In this document: positions 14,907 through 23,587 of the stretch, in pieces
Position numbering within the stretch: the stretch's first letter is position 1
Layout: each line of letters opens with the position of its first letter
Origin: Terriglobia bacterium
GTDB taxonomy: Bacteria; Acidobacteriota; Terriglobia; UBA7540
Length of the DNA stretch: 32,499 bases
Reading direction: 5' to 3'
Assembly: GCA_020072925.1 (NCBI GenBank)
Contig: JAIQGA010000017.1
Coordinates: forward strand, 1-32,499
Notes under the pieces: model-generated
What the model saw: only the letters and a program-made list of their open reading frames with translations
Database searches by the model: none
Told to the model about the DNA's origin: nothing
Program-made: the position numbers and the translations under genes

Positions 14907-16745
14907 GTGAAGTCCTGGTCACGACCAGTTCTGCTTCCTGTCGGCATTTTGTTCCCGTCGTTTATTTTGGCAACACTTATCTTCGGAGCGGAGAAGAAAA
15001 CCATGCCCCCCAAGGCGCCAACCGTCGCAGAAGCCCGAGCCTTCGTGGAAAAGGTGGAGGCGCGTCTCTTGGAAGCCAATGTGGAGGCGAGCCGCGCCGA
15101 TTGGGTGAAATCAACTTACATCACCGACGATACGGAGGCTCTGGCAGCGAAGGCGGACGAGCGCGCCATCAATGCGCAAGTCGAACTGGCGAAAGCCTCC
15201 ACTCGCTTCGATCGCCTGAAGCTTCCCGCGGACCTAGCGCGGAAATTGAAGCTCTTGAAAATATCGCTGACCCTGGCGACGCCCGCCGATCCGAAGGCCA
15301 GCGAGGAACTCACCCGCATCGTTTCTGGAATGGAAGGCGCGTACGGCAAGGGGAAATGGTGCCCGCCGGGGAGCGACAAGTGTCTGGATATCGAAGACCT
15401 CTCGCGGCTGATGGCCGAGAGTCGCGTCCCGAACCAACTGCGCGATGCCTGGGTGGGGTGGCACCGGATCTCGCCGCCTATGCGCCCGGATTTCGCGCGC
15501 TACGTGGCGCTCGCCAATCAAGGTGCGCGAGAATTGGGCTTCGCTGATACCGGCGCGCTCTGGCGCTCGAAATACGATATGCCGCCCGACGACTTCGCGC
15601 GGGAGATGGACCGGCTTTGGGAACAGGTCCGGCCGCTCTACCTGCAGCTCCACGCCTACGTGCGCAACCGGCTGCGCGAGAAGTACGGGGACGATGCGGT
15701 GCCCGCCACAGGCCCCATCCCGGCGCACTTGCTGGGCAACATGTGGGCGCAGACTTGGGAGAATGTCTACTCGCTCGTCGCCCCGCCGAACGCCGACCCG
15801 GGTTATGACCTCACGGAGATACTCAAGGGCCGCAAGACGGACGCGCAGCAGATGGTTCGTTACGGCGAAGGATTTTTCACTTCCCTGGGCTTTGCTTCCC
15901 TTCCCGAGACGTTCTGGCAACGCTCCCTATTCACTAAGCCGCGCGATCGCGAGGTGGTCTGCCACGCCAGCGCCTGGGACGTGGATTTTGCGGACGATCT
16001 GCGGGTGAAGATGTGCATCGACATCACCGGCGAGTACTTCGCGACGATTCATCACGAGCTCGGGCACAACTTCTACCAGCGCGCTTACAATCGCCAGCCG
16101 TATCTCTTCCGCGACAGCGCGAACGACGGCTTCCACGAGGCGATTGGCGACACCATCGCCCTGTCGATCACACCCGAGTACCTGGTGAAGCTTGGTCTGC
16201 TCGACAAGGCCCCTGACCCTTCGAAGGATATCGGCCTGCTGCTCAACCAGGCGCTCGATAAGATCTCCTTCCTGCCATTCGGCCTGCTGATCGACCAGTG
16301 GCGCTGGAAGGTTTTCTCGGGCGAGGTCCCACCCGAAAAATACAATGAGTCCTGGTGGGCGTTGCGGCGGAAATATCAGGGCGTGACGCCGCCCGTGGCC
16401 CGCAGCGAGGAGGACTTCGACCCCGGCGCCAAGTACCACGTGGCCGCCAACGTTCCCTACGCGCGCTATTTTCTCGCCGACATCCTGCAATTCCAGTTTC
16501 ACTGCGCGCTGGCGCAGGCAGCGGGATGCACGGAACCGCTTCACCGCTGTTCGATTTACGGAAACAAGGAAGCCGGGCGCCGCCTGAACGCCATGCTCGA
16601 AATGGGCCAGAGTCGTCCGTGGCCCGACGCGCTCGAGGCGCTCACCGGGGAGAGGCAGATGGACGCCACGGCCATCCGCGACTACTTTGCGCCCCTCGAA
16701 AGGTGGCTGGAAGAACAGAACCGCGGGAAGCCGGTCGGCTGGTGA
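14907..16745 (+). CDS. M2-family metallopeptidase (peptidyl-dipeptidase A, ACE-like), exported
   Basis: A zinc dipeptidyl carboxypeptidase that removes C-terminal dipeptides. The 612 residues match bacterial ACE homologues. It starts at GTG (14907) five bases after GGAGGAG. An N-terminal hydrophobic stretch (LLPVGILFPSFILATLIFGA) gives a signal peptide or anchor, so the enzyme is periplasmic. The zinc site is complete: HHELGH with His383 and His387 as ligands and Glu384 as catalytic base, plus Glu411 in GFHEAIGDT. Other M2 blocks are LLGNMWAQTWENVYSLV, FWQRSLF and VCHASAWDV, together with TPPVARSEEDFDPGAKYHV and YARYFLADILQFQFH near the C-terminus. The GH106-like gene follows 76 bases later on the same strand and may be cotranscribed. 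Confidence 0.95.
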   Translation: MKSWSRPVLLPVGILFPSFILATLIFGAEKKTMPPKAPTVAEARAFVEKVEARLLEANVEASRADWVKSTYITDDTEALAAKADERAINAQVELAKASTRFDRLKLPADLARKLKLLKISLTLATPADPKASEELTRIVSGMEGAYGKGKWCPPGSDKCLDIEDLSRLMAESRVPNQLRDAWVGWHRISPPMRPDFARYVALANQGARELGFADTGALWRSKYDMPPDDFAREMDRLWEQVRPLYLQLHAYVRNRLREKYGDDAVPATGPIPAHLLGNMWAQTWENVYSLVAPPNADPGYDLTEILKGRKTDAQQMVRYGEGFFTSLGFASLPETFWQRSLFTKPRDREVVCHASAWDVDFADDLRVKMCIDITGEYFATIHHELGHNFYQRAYNRQPYLFRDSANDGFHEAIGDTIALSITPEYLVKLGLLDKAPDPSKDIGLLLNQALDKISFLPFGLLIDQWRWKVFSGEVPPEKYNESWWALRRKYQGVTPPVARSEEDFDPGAKYHVAANVPYARYFLADILQFQFHCALAQAAGCTEPLHRCSIYGNKEAGRRLNAMLEMGQSRPWPDALEALTGERQMDATAIRDYFAPLERWLEEQNRGKPVGW

Positions 16746-16821
16746 CAGCGTCGGCGCAACCTCACGTGCTTTGCGGACCCGAACCTTCACTCGCTAATTG
16801 GCAGAAGAAAGGAACACTCGC

Positions 16822-19800
16822 ATGCTCCCCATCACGCGTCGGCATTTCTTGGGTATCACTGCCACCGGCCTCGGAGGCCTCTGGCTGGGAGAGCCGTGGC
16901 CTGCGCGGGCCAACACCGCGCCGAGCGCCGCGGCGTTCGAGGAACTGCACAAGCGCTTTCAAGACCCGGAGCGCAAATACAGCATTCGGCCGTTCTGGTT
17001 CTGGAACGGCAAGCTCGACGGCGAAGAGTTAGGAAAACAGATTCGCCAAATGGTCGAGCACGGCGTGTACGGCGCCTACGCGCACAACCGCGATGGGCTC
17101 GAGACGCCGTACCTGTCCGAAGCCTGGTGGCAGGCTGTGGGCGAAGCGCTCCACGCGGCGCGCGAAGCCGGTTTCTCCTTATGCATGGTGGACGAATTCG
17201 AGTGGCCGAGCGGCGAAGCGCGCGACTACTGGCTTCCGGGAACCAACAAGAGCCGGGTCGTGGCCGCTAACCCCGATTTTCGCATGCGCTGCCTGCGCCC
17301 TCACGAAACCGAGGCGGCAGGCAATCAGCCTCTCAACCTTTCCCTCCCTGCTCACACCGCGTTGGTGGTTGCCGGACGGCTGCTGGGGCCGGGTCGCCTT
17401 GACGGGGAAAGCTTGCGGACCCTGGATTGGGACCGGGGAACTCAGAAGCTTTCCTGGACGGCCCCCGAAGGCAAATGGTTGGTTTCCGTTTATGGCCTGG
17501 AAGAAACCCAGAGCCCCGACGGCGGAACCGTGGATTTGATGAGCTCAGAAGCCGTTCGGAAGTTTATTGATATCTACTACGAAGAGTTCTATCAACGGCA
17601 TAAAGACTATTTTGGGAAAACATTCGTAGCGACCTTTGCCGACCACGAAGGCTCTTACGGAGCCACGATCGGCTGGACCCCGCGCCTGTTTGAAACCTTC
17701 GCCCAGCAAAAGGGCTATCGCCTGGAGGCGTATCTTCCCGCGCTCAAATACGACATCGGCCCAAAGACGGAAAAGCTCCGCTGCGATTATCAGGACGTCG
17801 TCAGCGAGCTCTATTCACGAAATTTCTTCGGGCAGGTGAGCGAATGGTGCCGCGCTCACGAGCTCGCCTATTCGGGCCACGTTTGGGAGGAATCGCTCTA
17901 TTTCGGCCCCTGGGTGCAAGGGGATTTTTTCCACATCCTGCGCGCGCTTGGAAATCCCGGCTGCGACACACTGGTGGAGTGGGGGCGGCAATCGGTGTGG
18001 CTGAAGGAGGTGGCGTCGGTGGCGGATTTCGAGGGCCGTCGCGCGGTCTGCGAAAACCAGGGGGTGCAGGGCAGCGATTCCTACCTTTCGCCCGAGCGCA
18101 TGCGGCGCGTCTCAAATTGCCTGGGCGCGTGGAACATCGCGGAGTTCATCCCGCACGCCTTTGATTACGATCTCAACCGCATCAATTTCCCGCCCGACTG
18201 GTTCCGCAGCCAGCCTTTCCTTTCGCAGTTCCACTCTTACGCGGACCAGATGCGGCGCATCAGTTTCATGAATTCCGAAAGTCGCCACGTGGCCGACCTG
18301 CTTCTCTACTATCCGCAGGTCTCGATCTGGGGGCAAAGCGCCACGGCGTTCCGCGACCAGAATTTTGAGTCGATTCTCTCGGATGCCGCCTGGACCGCGG
18401 ACGCTACCGACACCAACACCACTTATGCTCTGCTGAAGCTTCGCCTAAGTGAAGAGCGTTTCGATTACAAATGCGCGGACGACTATTATCTCAGCCAGAG
18501 CCGCATCGAGGGCAACTCGCTGCGTATCGGCGATTCAAGTTCTCAAATTCTGATTTTGCCGCCCATGTCCACGCTTCGTCGCGCGGTTGCCGAGCGGGTG
18601 CGCGATTTCTTTCAGGCCGGCGGAACCGTCATCGCCCTGCACCACCTGCCGATGAATTCCGTCGAAGACGGCCGTGACGATCCCACGCTGAGGACGCTTT
18701 GGGGAACCATGTTCGATACGCGGCCCACGGCGGCGTCATTTACGGAGCGCACCAACGCGCAGGGCGGCCGCGCCTACTTTGTTACCGGCTCGGTCGAAGA
18801 CGTTCTGAGCTTGTTACCGAAGCTTGGTGACCGCGACGTAGAAGTCGTGAGTGGCCCGGCGGAACAGCTTTACGTCCTCCACAAGCAAAAGGACCGCCTG
18901 GATTTCTACTGGGTGGTGAACGATACGCCGTCGCCGCGGACAAACGTTCTGCACCTTCGTGCTACGGGCCGCGCCGAGCGCTGGGACGCGGCTACAGGAA
19001 AACGTCTGCCGGTTTTCTGCCAGACCGCCGACAAGCACTCCCTGGTACGGCTTTCGCTCGAGGCCTGGGATGCGGCGTACATAGTTTTCGACCCGTCGGG
19101 ACCCGGTCAACCGCTCGAACTCAAAGCCACGAACCTGGATGACCTCCACATCCTGAAAGCCGAATCCGATCACGCGATGGTCCAGGCGCGACGCCTCGTC
19201 ACCGCTGAGCCTGCTTTTGTTGAACTCACTCAGCGCGGCAAGGTCTATCGCGGCGAGTACAAACCTGCGCCGGCCACACCGCTCGAGATTACAGGGGCGT
19301 GGGAAGTGACTGTCGGCGCGCCTGCCATTTCGCTGCCCTATGCGCAGGTCCGCGACGATCCAAGTGAGCAGGGCGTGCGCGAGCACTGGTTTGCGGCTGA
19401 AACGGAAGAGCCCTGGGCAAGATTGTGGCTCTCGCCCATGAACTGCTCGATCCGCGAGTGGAACTTCATCGGGCCCTTCGCCAACCCTGGCGATCGCGGA
19501 CTCGAGGAGAGCTTTCCTCCCGAGCACCAAATCAATTATGAAATGGTGTACACGCTCGAGGGGGGGCGCGAAGTGCGCTGGTGCGCTTCCAACTCAGCAG
19601 AGGAAATCATGGAACGTCCGCAGGGAGGATGGAGCCTGGGCACGGTCGTTCTGGGCGGCGGCCCCTACGCGCCCCGCGCCAATATCGTCGATTACGGCAA
19701 AGTCCTGCGCATGAGTTCTCCGCTGGCCGGAACGGTCTTTGCGCAAACCCATCTCCACGTTCCTGAGGCGCTTGACGCCGTGGTAGTCCTATCCACACCC

Positions 19801-20658
19801 AACCCCGCAGCGGCGTGGATGAATGACCGGCAGGTTTATTCGCGGTGGCTACGTCCGCTCTACCACGAGCTCACCGATGGTTTCGCGTTTCGAATCCCGG
19901 TGCACATCGAAGCGGGATGGAACAGCCTGCTGCTGAAGTTCCTCCACAACCCCGTGAGCGCAAAGGCCGGCGTGTTTACGTGCCGCCTCGACGGCGCCGA
20001 CCAGCGCCCACTACAAGACTTGACAATCACCACACGACGAATTCCCGCTGATCGAATGCACGGGGCGACCGGTTTTCGCTGGCTGCGTTTTCCTGTGCCG
20101 CCGGTTGCCGGCGCCTTGCGCGTCCCGGCGCTCCGCGCTTCCTGGCTCGCGTTCGTGGACAGCAAGTCTGCGCCCGCGGCGAGCGAGATTACACTGCCCC
20201 GCGGCACGCGCGTTGTGGCGCTGCGGGTGGCGGCGAGCGAGGTCCTCGATCAACCCTTCGAGTTTGTTGCAACGCGCGCGTCAATGCCGCTTGGGACCTG
20301 GAGCATACCCGGCCTCGAGCACTTTTCCGGCTACATGACCTATGAGAAAACCATCGACGTCCCAGGGGCGTTAGTGAAGGAGCGATTGCTGCTCGATTGC
20401 GGCGAAGTCGGTGTGGTGGCAGAAGCCTGGATCAATGGCGCTTACATCGGCGCCCGGCCCTGGCAGCCATTTGTTTTCGACGTCACCGAGCACGTGCGGC
20501 CCGGCACGAATCATCTCAAGCTACGCGTCGCGAACACCGCCGGCAACGCGCGCGCCGTCGGGACGTGGCTTGACGATCTGAAAAACATCGACCTGAATGG
20601 CTGGCTGGGCCCGGCGCGCCTGGTGCCGTATTTCGACCGCGAAATCCGCTGCGGGTAG
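16822..20658 (+). CDS. GH106-like glycoside hydrolase (alpha-L-rhamnosidase type), Tat-exported
   Basis: A 1,278-residue exported enzyme. The start at 16822 is preferred because the Tat signal ITRRHFLGITATGLGGLWLG then lies at the N-terminus and AAAGGA precedes the ATG; an earlier TTG at 16798 is possible. The first catalytic-region block SIRPFWFWNGKLDGEELGKQ, with IRQMVEHGVYGAYAHNRDGL after it, is the GH106 opening strand and helix of the TIM barrel. VDEFEWPSG and SGHVWEESLYFGPW carry the most plausible acidic active-site residues. Several beta domains follow. Near the C-terminus, SGYMTYEKTIDVPG and AWINGAYIGARPWQPFVFDV match a GH2-type sugar-binding jelly roll. The probable role is release of rhamnose from plant or bacterial polysaccharides in the periplasm. 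It ends 53 bases from the convergent SGNH gene. Confidence 0.85.
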   Translation: MLPITRRHFLGITATGLGGLWLGEPWPARANTAPSAAAFEELHKRFQDPERKYSIRPFWFWNGKLDGEELGKQIRQMVEHGVYGAYAHNRDGLETPYLSEAWWQAVGEALHAAREAGFSLCMVDEFEWPSGEARDYWLPGTNKSRVVAANPDFRMRCLRPHETEAAGNQPLNLSLPAHTALVVAGRLLGPGRLDGESLRTLDWDRGTQKLSWTAPEGKWLVSVYGLEETQSPDGGTVDLMSSEAVRKFIDIYYEEFYQRHKDYFGKTFVATFADHEGSYGATIGWTPRLFETFAQQKGYRLEAYLPALKYDIGPKTEKLRCDYQDVVSELYSRNFFGQVSEWCRAHELAYSGHVWEESLYFGPWVQGDFFHILRALGNPGCDTLVEWGRQSVWLKEVASVADFEGRRAVCENQGVQGSDSYLSPERMRRVSNCLGAWNIAEFIPHAFDYDLNRINFPPDWFRSQPFLSQFHSYADQMRRISFMNSESRHVADLLLYYPQVSIWGQSATAFRDQNFESILSDAAWTADATDTNTTYALLKLRLSEERFDYKCADDYYLSQSRIEGNSLRIGDSSSQILILPPMSTLRRAVAERVRDFFQAGGTVIALHHLPMNSVEDGRDDPTLRTLWGTMFDTRPTAASFTERTNAQGGRAYFVTGSVEDVLSLLPKLGDRDVEVVSGPAEQLYVLHKQKDRLDFYWVVNDTPSPRTNVLHLRATGRAERWDAATGKRLPVFCQTADKHSLVRLSLEAWDAAYIVFDPSGPGQPLELKATNLDDLHILKAESDHAMVQARRLVTAEPAFVELTQRGKVYRGEYKPAPATPLEITGAWEVTVGAPAISLPYAQVRDDPSEQGVREHWFAAETEEPWARLWLSPMNCSIREWNFIGPFANPGDRGLEESFPPEHQINYEMVYTLEGGREVRWCASNSAEEIMERPQGGWSLGTVVLGGGPYAPRANIVDYGKVLRMSSPLAGTVFAQTHLHVPEALDAVVVLSTPNPAAAWMNDRQVYSRWLRPLYHELTDGFAFRIPVHIEAGWNSLLLKFLHNPVSAKAGVFTCRLDGADQRPLQDLTITTRRIPADRMHGATGFRWLRFPVPPVAGALRVPALRASWLAFVDSKSAPAASEITLPRGTRVVALRVAASEVLDQPFEFVATRASMPLGTWSIPGLEHFSGYMTYEKTIDVPGALVKERLLLDCGEVGVVAEAWINGAYIGARPWQPFVFDVTEHVRPGTNHLKLRVANTAGNARAVGTWLDDLKNIDLNGWLGPARLVPYFDREIRCG

Positions 20659-20681
20659 TTGGCACCTCGGCCAATCGTGGC

Positions 20682-20705
20682 AGACCCGGACTCGGCATCC
20701 GGTCT
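20682..20705. terminator. Possible hairpin between convergent genes
   Basis: AGACCCGGA (20682-20690) pairs with TCCGGTCT (20698-20705) apart from one bulged base, in the short gap between the GH106-like and SGNH genes. It could end both transcripts, but there is no T-run on either side. Confidence 0.3.
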
Positions 20706-20710
20706 CGACG

Positions 20711-21475
20711 CTACTGGAGTGCTTTCTCAAGCGCCACCTCGGCCACCGGCGCCATCAGTTCGTAGCCGCGCGCGTTGGGATGCAGGCCGTCATCCGAGGA
20801 ACCTTCCTTCAACATCCCGCGGCTGTCCACGAGAGCCGAATAATAATCGGCGACCTGCGCGTGGATCTCGGCCGCGTAGCTGCGCAGCCAACCATTCAAC
20901 TGGATTATATCGGCAGGCGGCCGGTGCGGCGTCTGCTTGGATTTCGTGTAGTCGCTCACCGGCGTCAAAAGGCATAGAACAACCTTGATGTTGTGTCGGG
21001 CAGCGAGCTCGCACATGCCGCGGAAATTGTCTTCAATCATCTGGAGAGTCTCGGGGCCAGTATTCCTGGCGACATCGTTAGTGCCGGCGAGAATGATGAT
21101 GGCGGAGGGTTCGAGACGTATCACGTCGGGATACATTCGCACCAGCATCTGCGGCGTCGTCTGTCCGCTGATTCCGCGATTGACGTAAGGCTTGCCGGGA
21201 AAATACTTTGCCAGGTCCCAGCCGTCCGTGATGGAATCGCCCATGAAGACCACGCGGCCCTTCACGGCGCCCGCCGCTACCAAGCGCGCGTCGTCCGCGT
21301 AATAGCGACCCAGTTGATTCCAGTCCTGCAACTCATCCGCCAGACGTTGCGCGGAAAATTGCAGGCAGCAATCTGCCTTTGGCGGTTGAAACTCCTGCAC
21401 CAACTGCGCCCGCGCCGTGGCGGGGGCGAGAATTCCCAAGGCGAGCAAGAACGAAAGACTCCGGGTGGTCGTCAT
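20711..21475 (-). CDS. SGNH/GDSL-family hydrolase, exported
   Basis: A serine esterase/lipase-like hydrolase of 254 residues. The four conserved blocks are visible: GDSITDGW with nucleophile Ser81, the oxyanion glycine in RGISGQTT, GTND at 131-134 with Asn133, and DGLHPN with Asp229 and His232. The N-terminus (LSFLLALGILAPATARAQ) is a signal peptide, so the enzyme acts outside the cytoplasm. Bacterial relatives remove acetyl groups from xylan, pectin or other glycans, which would fit the neighbouring GH106-like enzyme, but the substrate is inferred from context only. GGAGGGAAC is well placed before the ATG. It is convergent with the GH106-like gene and follows the DUF1501 remnant on the same strand. 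Confidence 0.92.
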   Translation of the reverse strand: MTTTRSLSFLLALGILAPATARAQLVQEFQPPKADCCLQFSAQRLADELQDWNQLGRYYADDARLVAAGAVKGRVVFMGDSITDGWDLAKYFPGKPYVNRGISGQTTPQMLVRMYPDVIRLEPSAIIILAGTNDVARNTGPETLQMIEDNFRGMCELAARHNIKVVLCLLTPVSDYTKSKQTPHRPPADIIQLNGWLRSYAAEIHAQVADYYSALVDSRGMLKEGSSDDGLHPNARGYELMAPVAEVALEKALQ

Positions 21476-21605
21476 TGTTCCCTCCTGGAGCGGAGTTATA
21501 TCCGAGGATAGTACCTGGAGTCAAAGGCCGAAGGATCAGTGCGCGGCACTATAGCGCGGCCCTCGATGCGATATCGCCCGCCTGCTTGTACCGGGGCCGC
21601 TGCCA

Positions 21606-22000
21606 TCAGCCCAGGAAGCCGCGGAACCGTTCGGGAGAAAGGTTGAATCCGGGAAAAATGGGCGCGGAATTTCGCGCGCCCAGGTGGCGCACGACGACTT
21701 CCGCAAAGACGTCGCGGAAATCCGTGGTAAGGGCCAGGTCGCGGTCCTCGTTGAGTTGACCTGGTTTCAGGCCGGGCCACTGGCCGTAGACCTTGCCACC
21801 TCTGACCGGCCCGCCGAGGACAAACATGGCGTTGGCGTGGCCGTGGTCGGTGCCGCGGTTCCCGTTCTCGCGCGCCGTGCGGCCGAACTCCGACATGGTG
21901 AGCACCACGACGTTCTCCATGCGGCCGCCCAAATCCTTGTGGAATGCCGCCAGCGCGTCGCCGAACAGGCGGAGGTTATTGGCGAGTTGGCCCTGGACGC
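21606..22000 (-). pseudogene. DUF1501 family protein, C-terminal fragment only
   Basis: The last 130 or so residues of a DUF1501 protein, a sulfatase-like-fold family usually exported and paired with DUF1800. The fragment starts at GQLANNLRLFGDALAAFHKD and contains the highly conserved SEFGRTARENGNRGTDHGHA, AMFVLGGPVRGGKVYG, LALTTDFRDVFAEVV and IFPGF blocks, ending normally at LSPERFRGFLG. Everything N-terminal, roughly 300 residues with the signal peptide and the first metal-site motifs, is missing. Reading upstream leads straight into the start of a DUF1800 gene in another frame, with the join near 21990-22005. The frame stays open to 22142, but that part has no family similarity. It is surely non-functional if the join is real. 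Confidence 0.8.
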
Positions 22001-22215
22001 GGGCCGAAGGTAGCACGGTTAAGGAGGTGTAGACTCGCTTGGTCAGCGGAAAGCGGGACTCTCCAGGCCCGCTCTGTCGTCGCCTTTGAAGCGGGTTCGG
22101 CAGCGTCGGCCGCCGGCATCGGTCCCGTGGAGGCTGTGTCACCTCGCGCGCCGCGCGGCACGTCGGCCTCGCCTTTCCACCGAACCTCGCGGTCCCTGGA
22201 AACCTCTGCGCCCAC
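21990..22215 (-). pseudogene. DUF1800 family protein, N-terminal fragment only
   Basis: The beginning of a DUF1800 protein. Its signature WRVPLSADQASLHLLNRATF followed by GPRPG lies just before the junction with the DUF1501 fragment. The full family is about 450-600 residues, so over 400 are missing. After GPRPG the frame runs three or four residues to a stop. Upstream the frame reads to an ATG-equivalent start at 22215 without an obvious signal peptide. DUF1800 normally precedes DUF1501 in the same operon and direction, exactly the order here, so one deletion of about 2 kb explains both fragments. A misassembly across the operon is the alternative. Confidence 0.65.
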
Positions 22216-22384
22216 TTTTCAAACCCTCTTGGAAGAAATAGCCCTGTTGTCTAAGCTCTCGTGCCATCAACACTTCTGGACGCGTTACTGGGAGGACACG
22301 CCGGAATGCCTATCGCCCTGGGACGGCCCCACAAGCCGTCCCTTGATGATAAACCCATCGCGCGCTGAAAAGTCGCGCCTCGGC

Positions 22385-22467
22385 GGTGGGGCAATTTGAT
22401 GCTGTAGCGGCGAGCTTACCTCGCCAAATGGCGGCATAAAGCCGCCCCTACATCAAATTGACCCACC
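22385..22467. repeat. Dispersed palindromic element with two inner hairpins
   Basis: The outer arms GGTGGGGCAATTTGATG (from 22385) and CATCAAATTGACCCACC (to 22467) are inverted with one mismatch. Inside, CTGTAG precedes hairpin GGCGAG (22409-22414)/CTCGCC (22420-22425), and hairpin GGCGGC (22430-22435)/GCCGCC (22441-22446) precedes CCCTACA. The CTGTAG head and the two-hairpin layout match the element at 1151-1206. It could be a non-autonomous palindromic repeat; no target duplication was recognised. Confidence 0.75.
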
Positions 22468-22485
22468 ACCCGCGCCTCACGCGTG

Positions 22486-22515
22486 TTGACACTCTTCCCT
22501 GCCGGATGTTACAAA
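22486..22515 (+). promoter_or_regulatory. Sigma-70-type promoter of tRNA-His
   Basis: A perfect TTGACA (22486-22491) is followed after 18 bases by TACAAA (22510-22515), about 38 bases before the mature tRNA 5' end. Spacing and position fit a housekeeping promoter. Confidence 0.6.
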
Positions 22516-22552
22516 GGTATGAAGGCTGCTTCACAGCGACGTACGCGGAGAT

Positions 22553-22629
22553 GGTGAGCGTAGCTCAGCTGGTAGAGCGCCAGACTGTGGATCTGGACGT
22601 CGCGGGTTCGAATCCCGTCGCTCACCCCA
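22553..22629 (+). tRNA. tRNA-His (anticodon GTG)
   Basis: A full cloverleaf. The acceptor stem GTGAGCG (22554-22560) pairs with CGCTCAC (22619-22625). The D-arm is GCTCAGCTGGTAGAGC. The anticodon arm CCAGA-CTGTGGA-TCTGG carries anticodon GTG. The T-arm is GCGGGTTCGAATCCCGT. The discriminator is C (22626), and CCA is encoded at 22627-22629. The base before the acceptor is G (22553), giving the G-1:C73 pair that is the identity mark of tRNA-His. Confidence 0.95.
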
Positions 22630-22687
22630 ACTTCTATCCTGGCCAAGTTTTCGATCGCCTGACATTGCCACGAGGAAGATCAATCGC

Positions 22688-23587
22688 TCATGCGATTTCC
22701 AGGGACAGCCCCTCGAAAGCGACGGTACAGCGGAGGCGACAACCCCTTGCCTCGAACCACTGACGCGCGTTCTCCTGGATGGAATCCAGCTCGCCGTCCG
22801 TCCGGTCCGGGTCGTGGTGATAGAGGATGAGGTGCTTCACCTCCGCGGCCTGCGCCAGGTTGCACGCCTGGTGAACCAGGCTGTGCCCCCATCCATGTTT
22901 GTGGGGCATGTCTCGCTCCACATACTGAGCGTCATGGATCAGCACATCGGCGTGGCGGGCGAAGGCAGCGAATTCCTCGAACCGGGTGACCTTCGGATAA
23001 GGCGGTTCCAATTCGTTGTCGGTCAGGTACACGAGCGATCCGCCGTTGTGCCGGACCTTGTACCCAAAAGCGCCGCCGGGATGGTTCGCGGGGATTCTGG
23101 CGACTTCGAACCCCTGGTCCCGCAGGAAGCACATCTCGTCCTGAGTTATGCATTTCGGCTGCGAGGGCACGTCCTCCACTCTCACCGGAAAGCGTTCGCC
23201 ATCCATCTGGTCGAGGAGAGGACATATGGAAGGTGGGCTCCCCTGCTCCCGCAGGGCCAGGCATCTCCCGCACGGCGAGCCCGTGCTCAAGCGTGTGGGA
23301 AACATAGTGATCTTCCGGCCAGCCTCGTAAAGAGGCGTAAAGAAGGGAAAGCCCTGCACGTGATCCCAATGAGCATGTGACAGAAGAATGAATACCTTTT
23401 CGTTACCACCAGCCAGGGTCTTGCCCAGTCCCCGAATGCCAGTTCCGGCGTCCAGTACGAGGATTCCCGCGTCTGCGATGTGAATGCTGACGCAAGAAGT
23501 GTTGCCGCCATAGCGCGCCGTGGACAGACCAGGGCTGGCAATCGAACCGCGCACTCCCCAGAATCGCGCAATCATCGGGGGTGTCAT
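22688..23587 (-). CDS. MBL-fold metallohydrolase (PhnP/phosphodiesterase-like)
   Basis: A cytoplasmic metallo-beta-lactamase-fold enzyme of 299 residues. The metal-binding motif is SHAHWDHVQG (His71, His73, Asp75, His76). WGVRGSIASPG and YGGNTSCV at the N-terminus are typical of the COG1235-like branch with phosphodiesterase members such as PhnP. LDAGTGIRGLG, YLTDNE and DVLIHDAQY supply the bridging-aspartate region, and LILYHHDPDRTD supplies the last histidines. A Cys-rich insert (CGRCL to CPLL, about residues 106-122) is unusual and could bind an additional metal or be structural. The start at 23587 is followed by a second Met four codons later that could serve instead. In other bacteria such proteins often stand beside signalling genes; here it sits alone between two tRNA genes. 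The substrate is unknown. Confidence 0.88.
   Translation of the reverse strand: MTPPMIARFWGVRGSIASPGLSTARYGGNTSCVSIHIADAGILVLDAGTGIRGLGKTLAGGNEKVFILLSHAHWDHVQGFPFFTPLYEAGRKITMFPTRLSTGSPCGRCLALREQGSPPSICPLLDQMDGERFPVRVEDVPSQPKCITQDEMCFLRDQGFEVARIPANHPGGAFGYKVRHNGGSLVYLTDNELEPPYPKVTRFEEFAAFARHADVLIHDAQYVERDMPHKHGWGHSLVHQACNLAQAAEVKHLILYHHDPDRTDGELDSIQENARQWFEARGCRLRCTVAFEGLSLEIA

Larger units (their letters stand above)
22216..22552. other. Intergenic region rich in hairpins, upstream of tRNA-His
   Basis: No gene is seen. It holds a strong hairpin with stem GGGACGGC (22320-22327) and GCCGTCCC (22335-22342), the large palindromic element at 22385-22467, and the tRNA promoter at 22486-22515. Confidence 0.6.
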
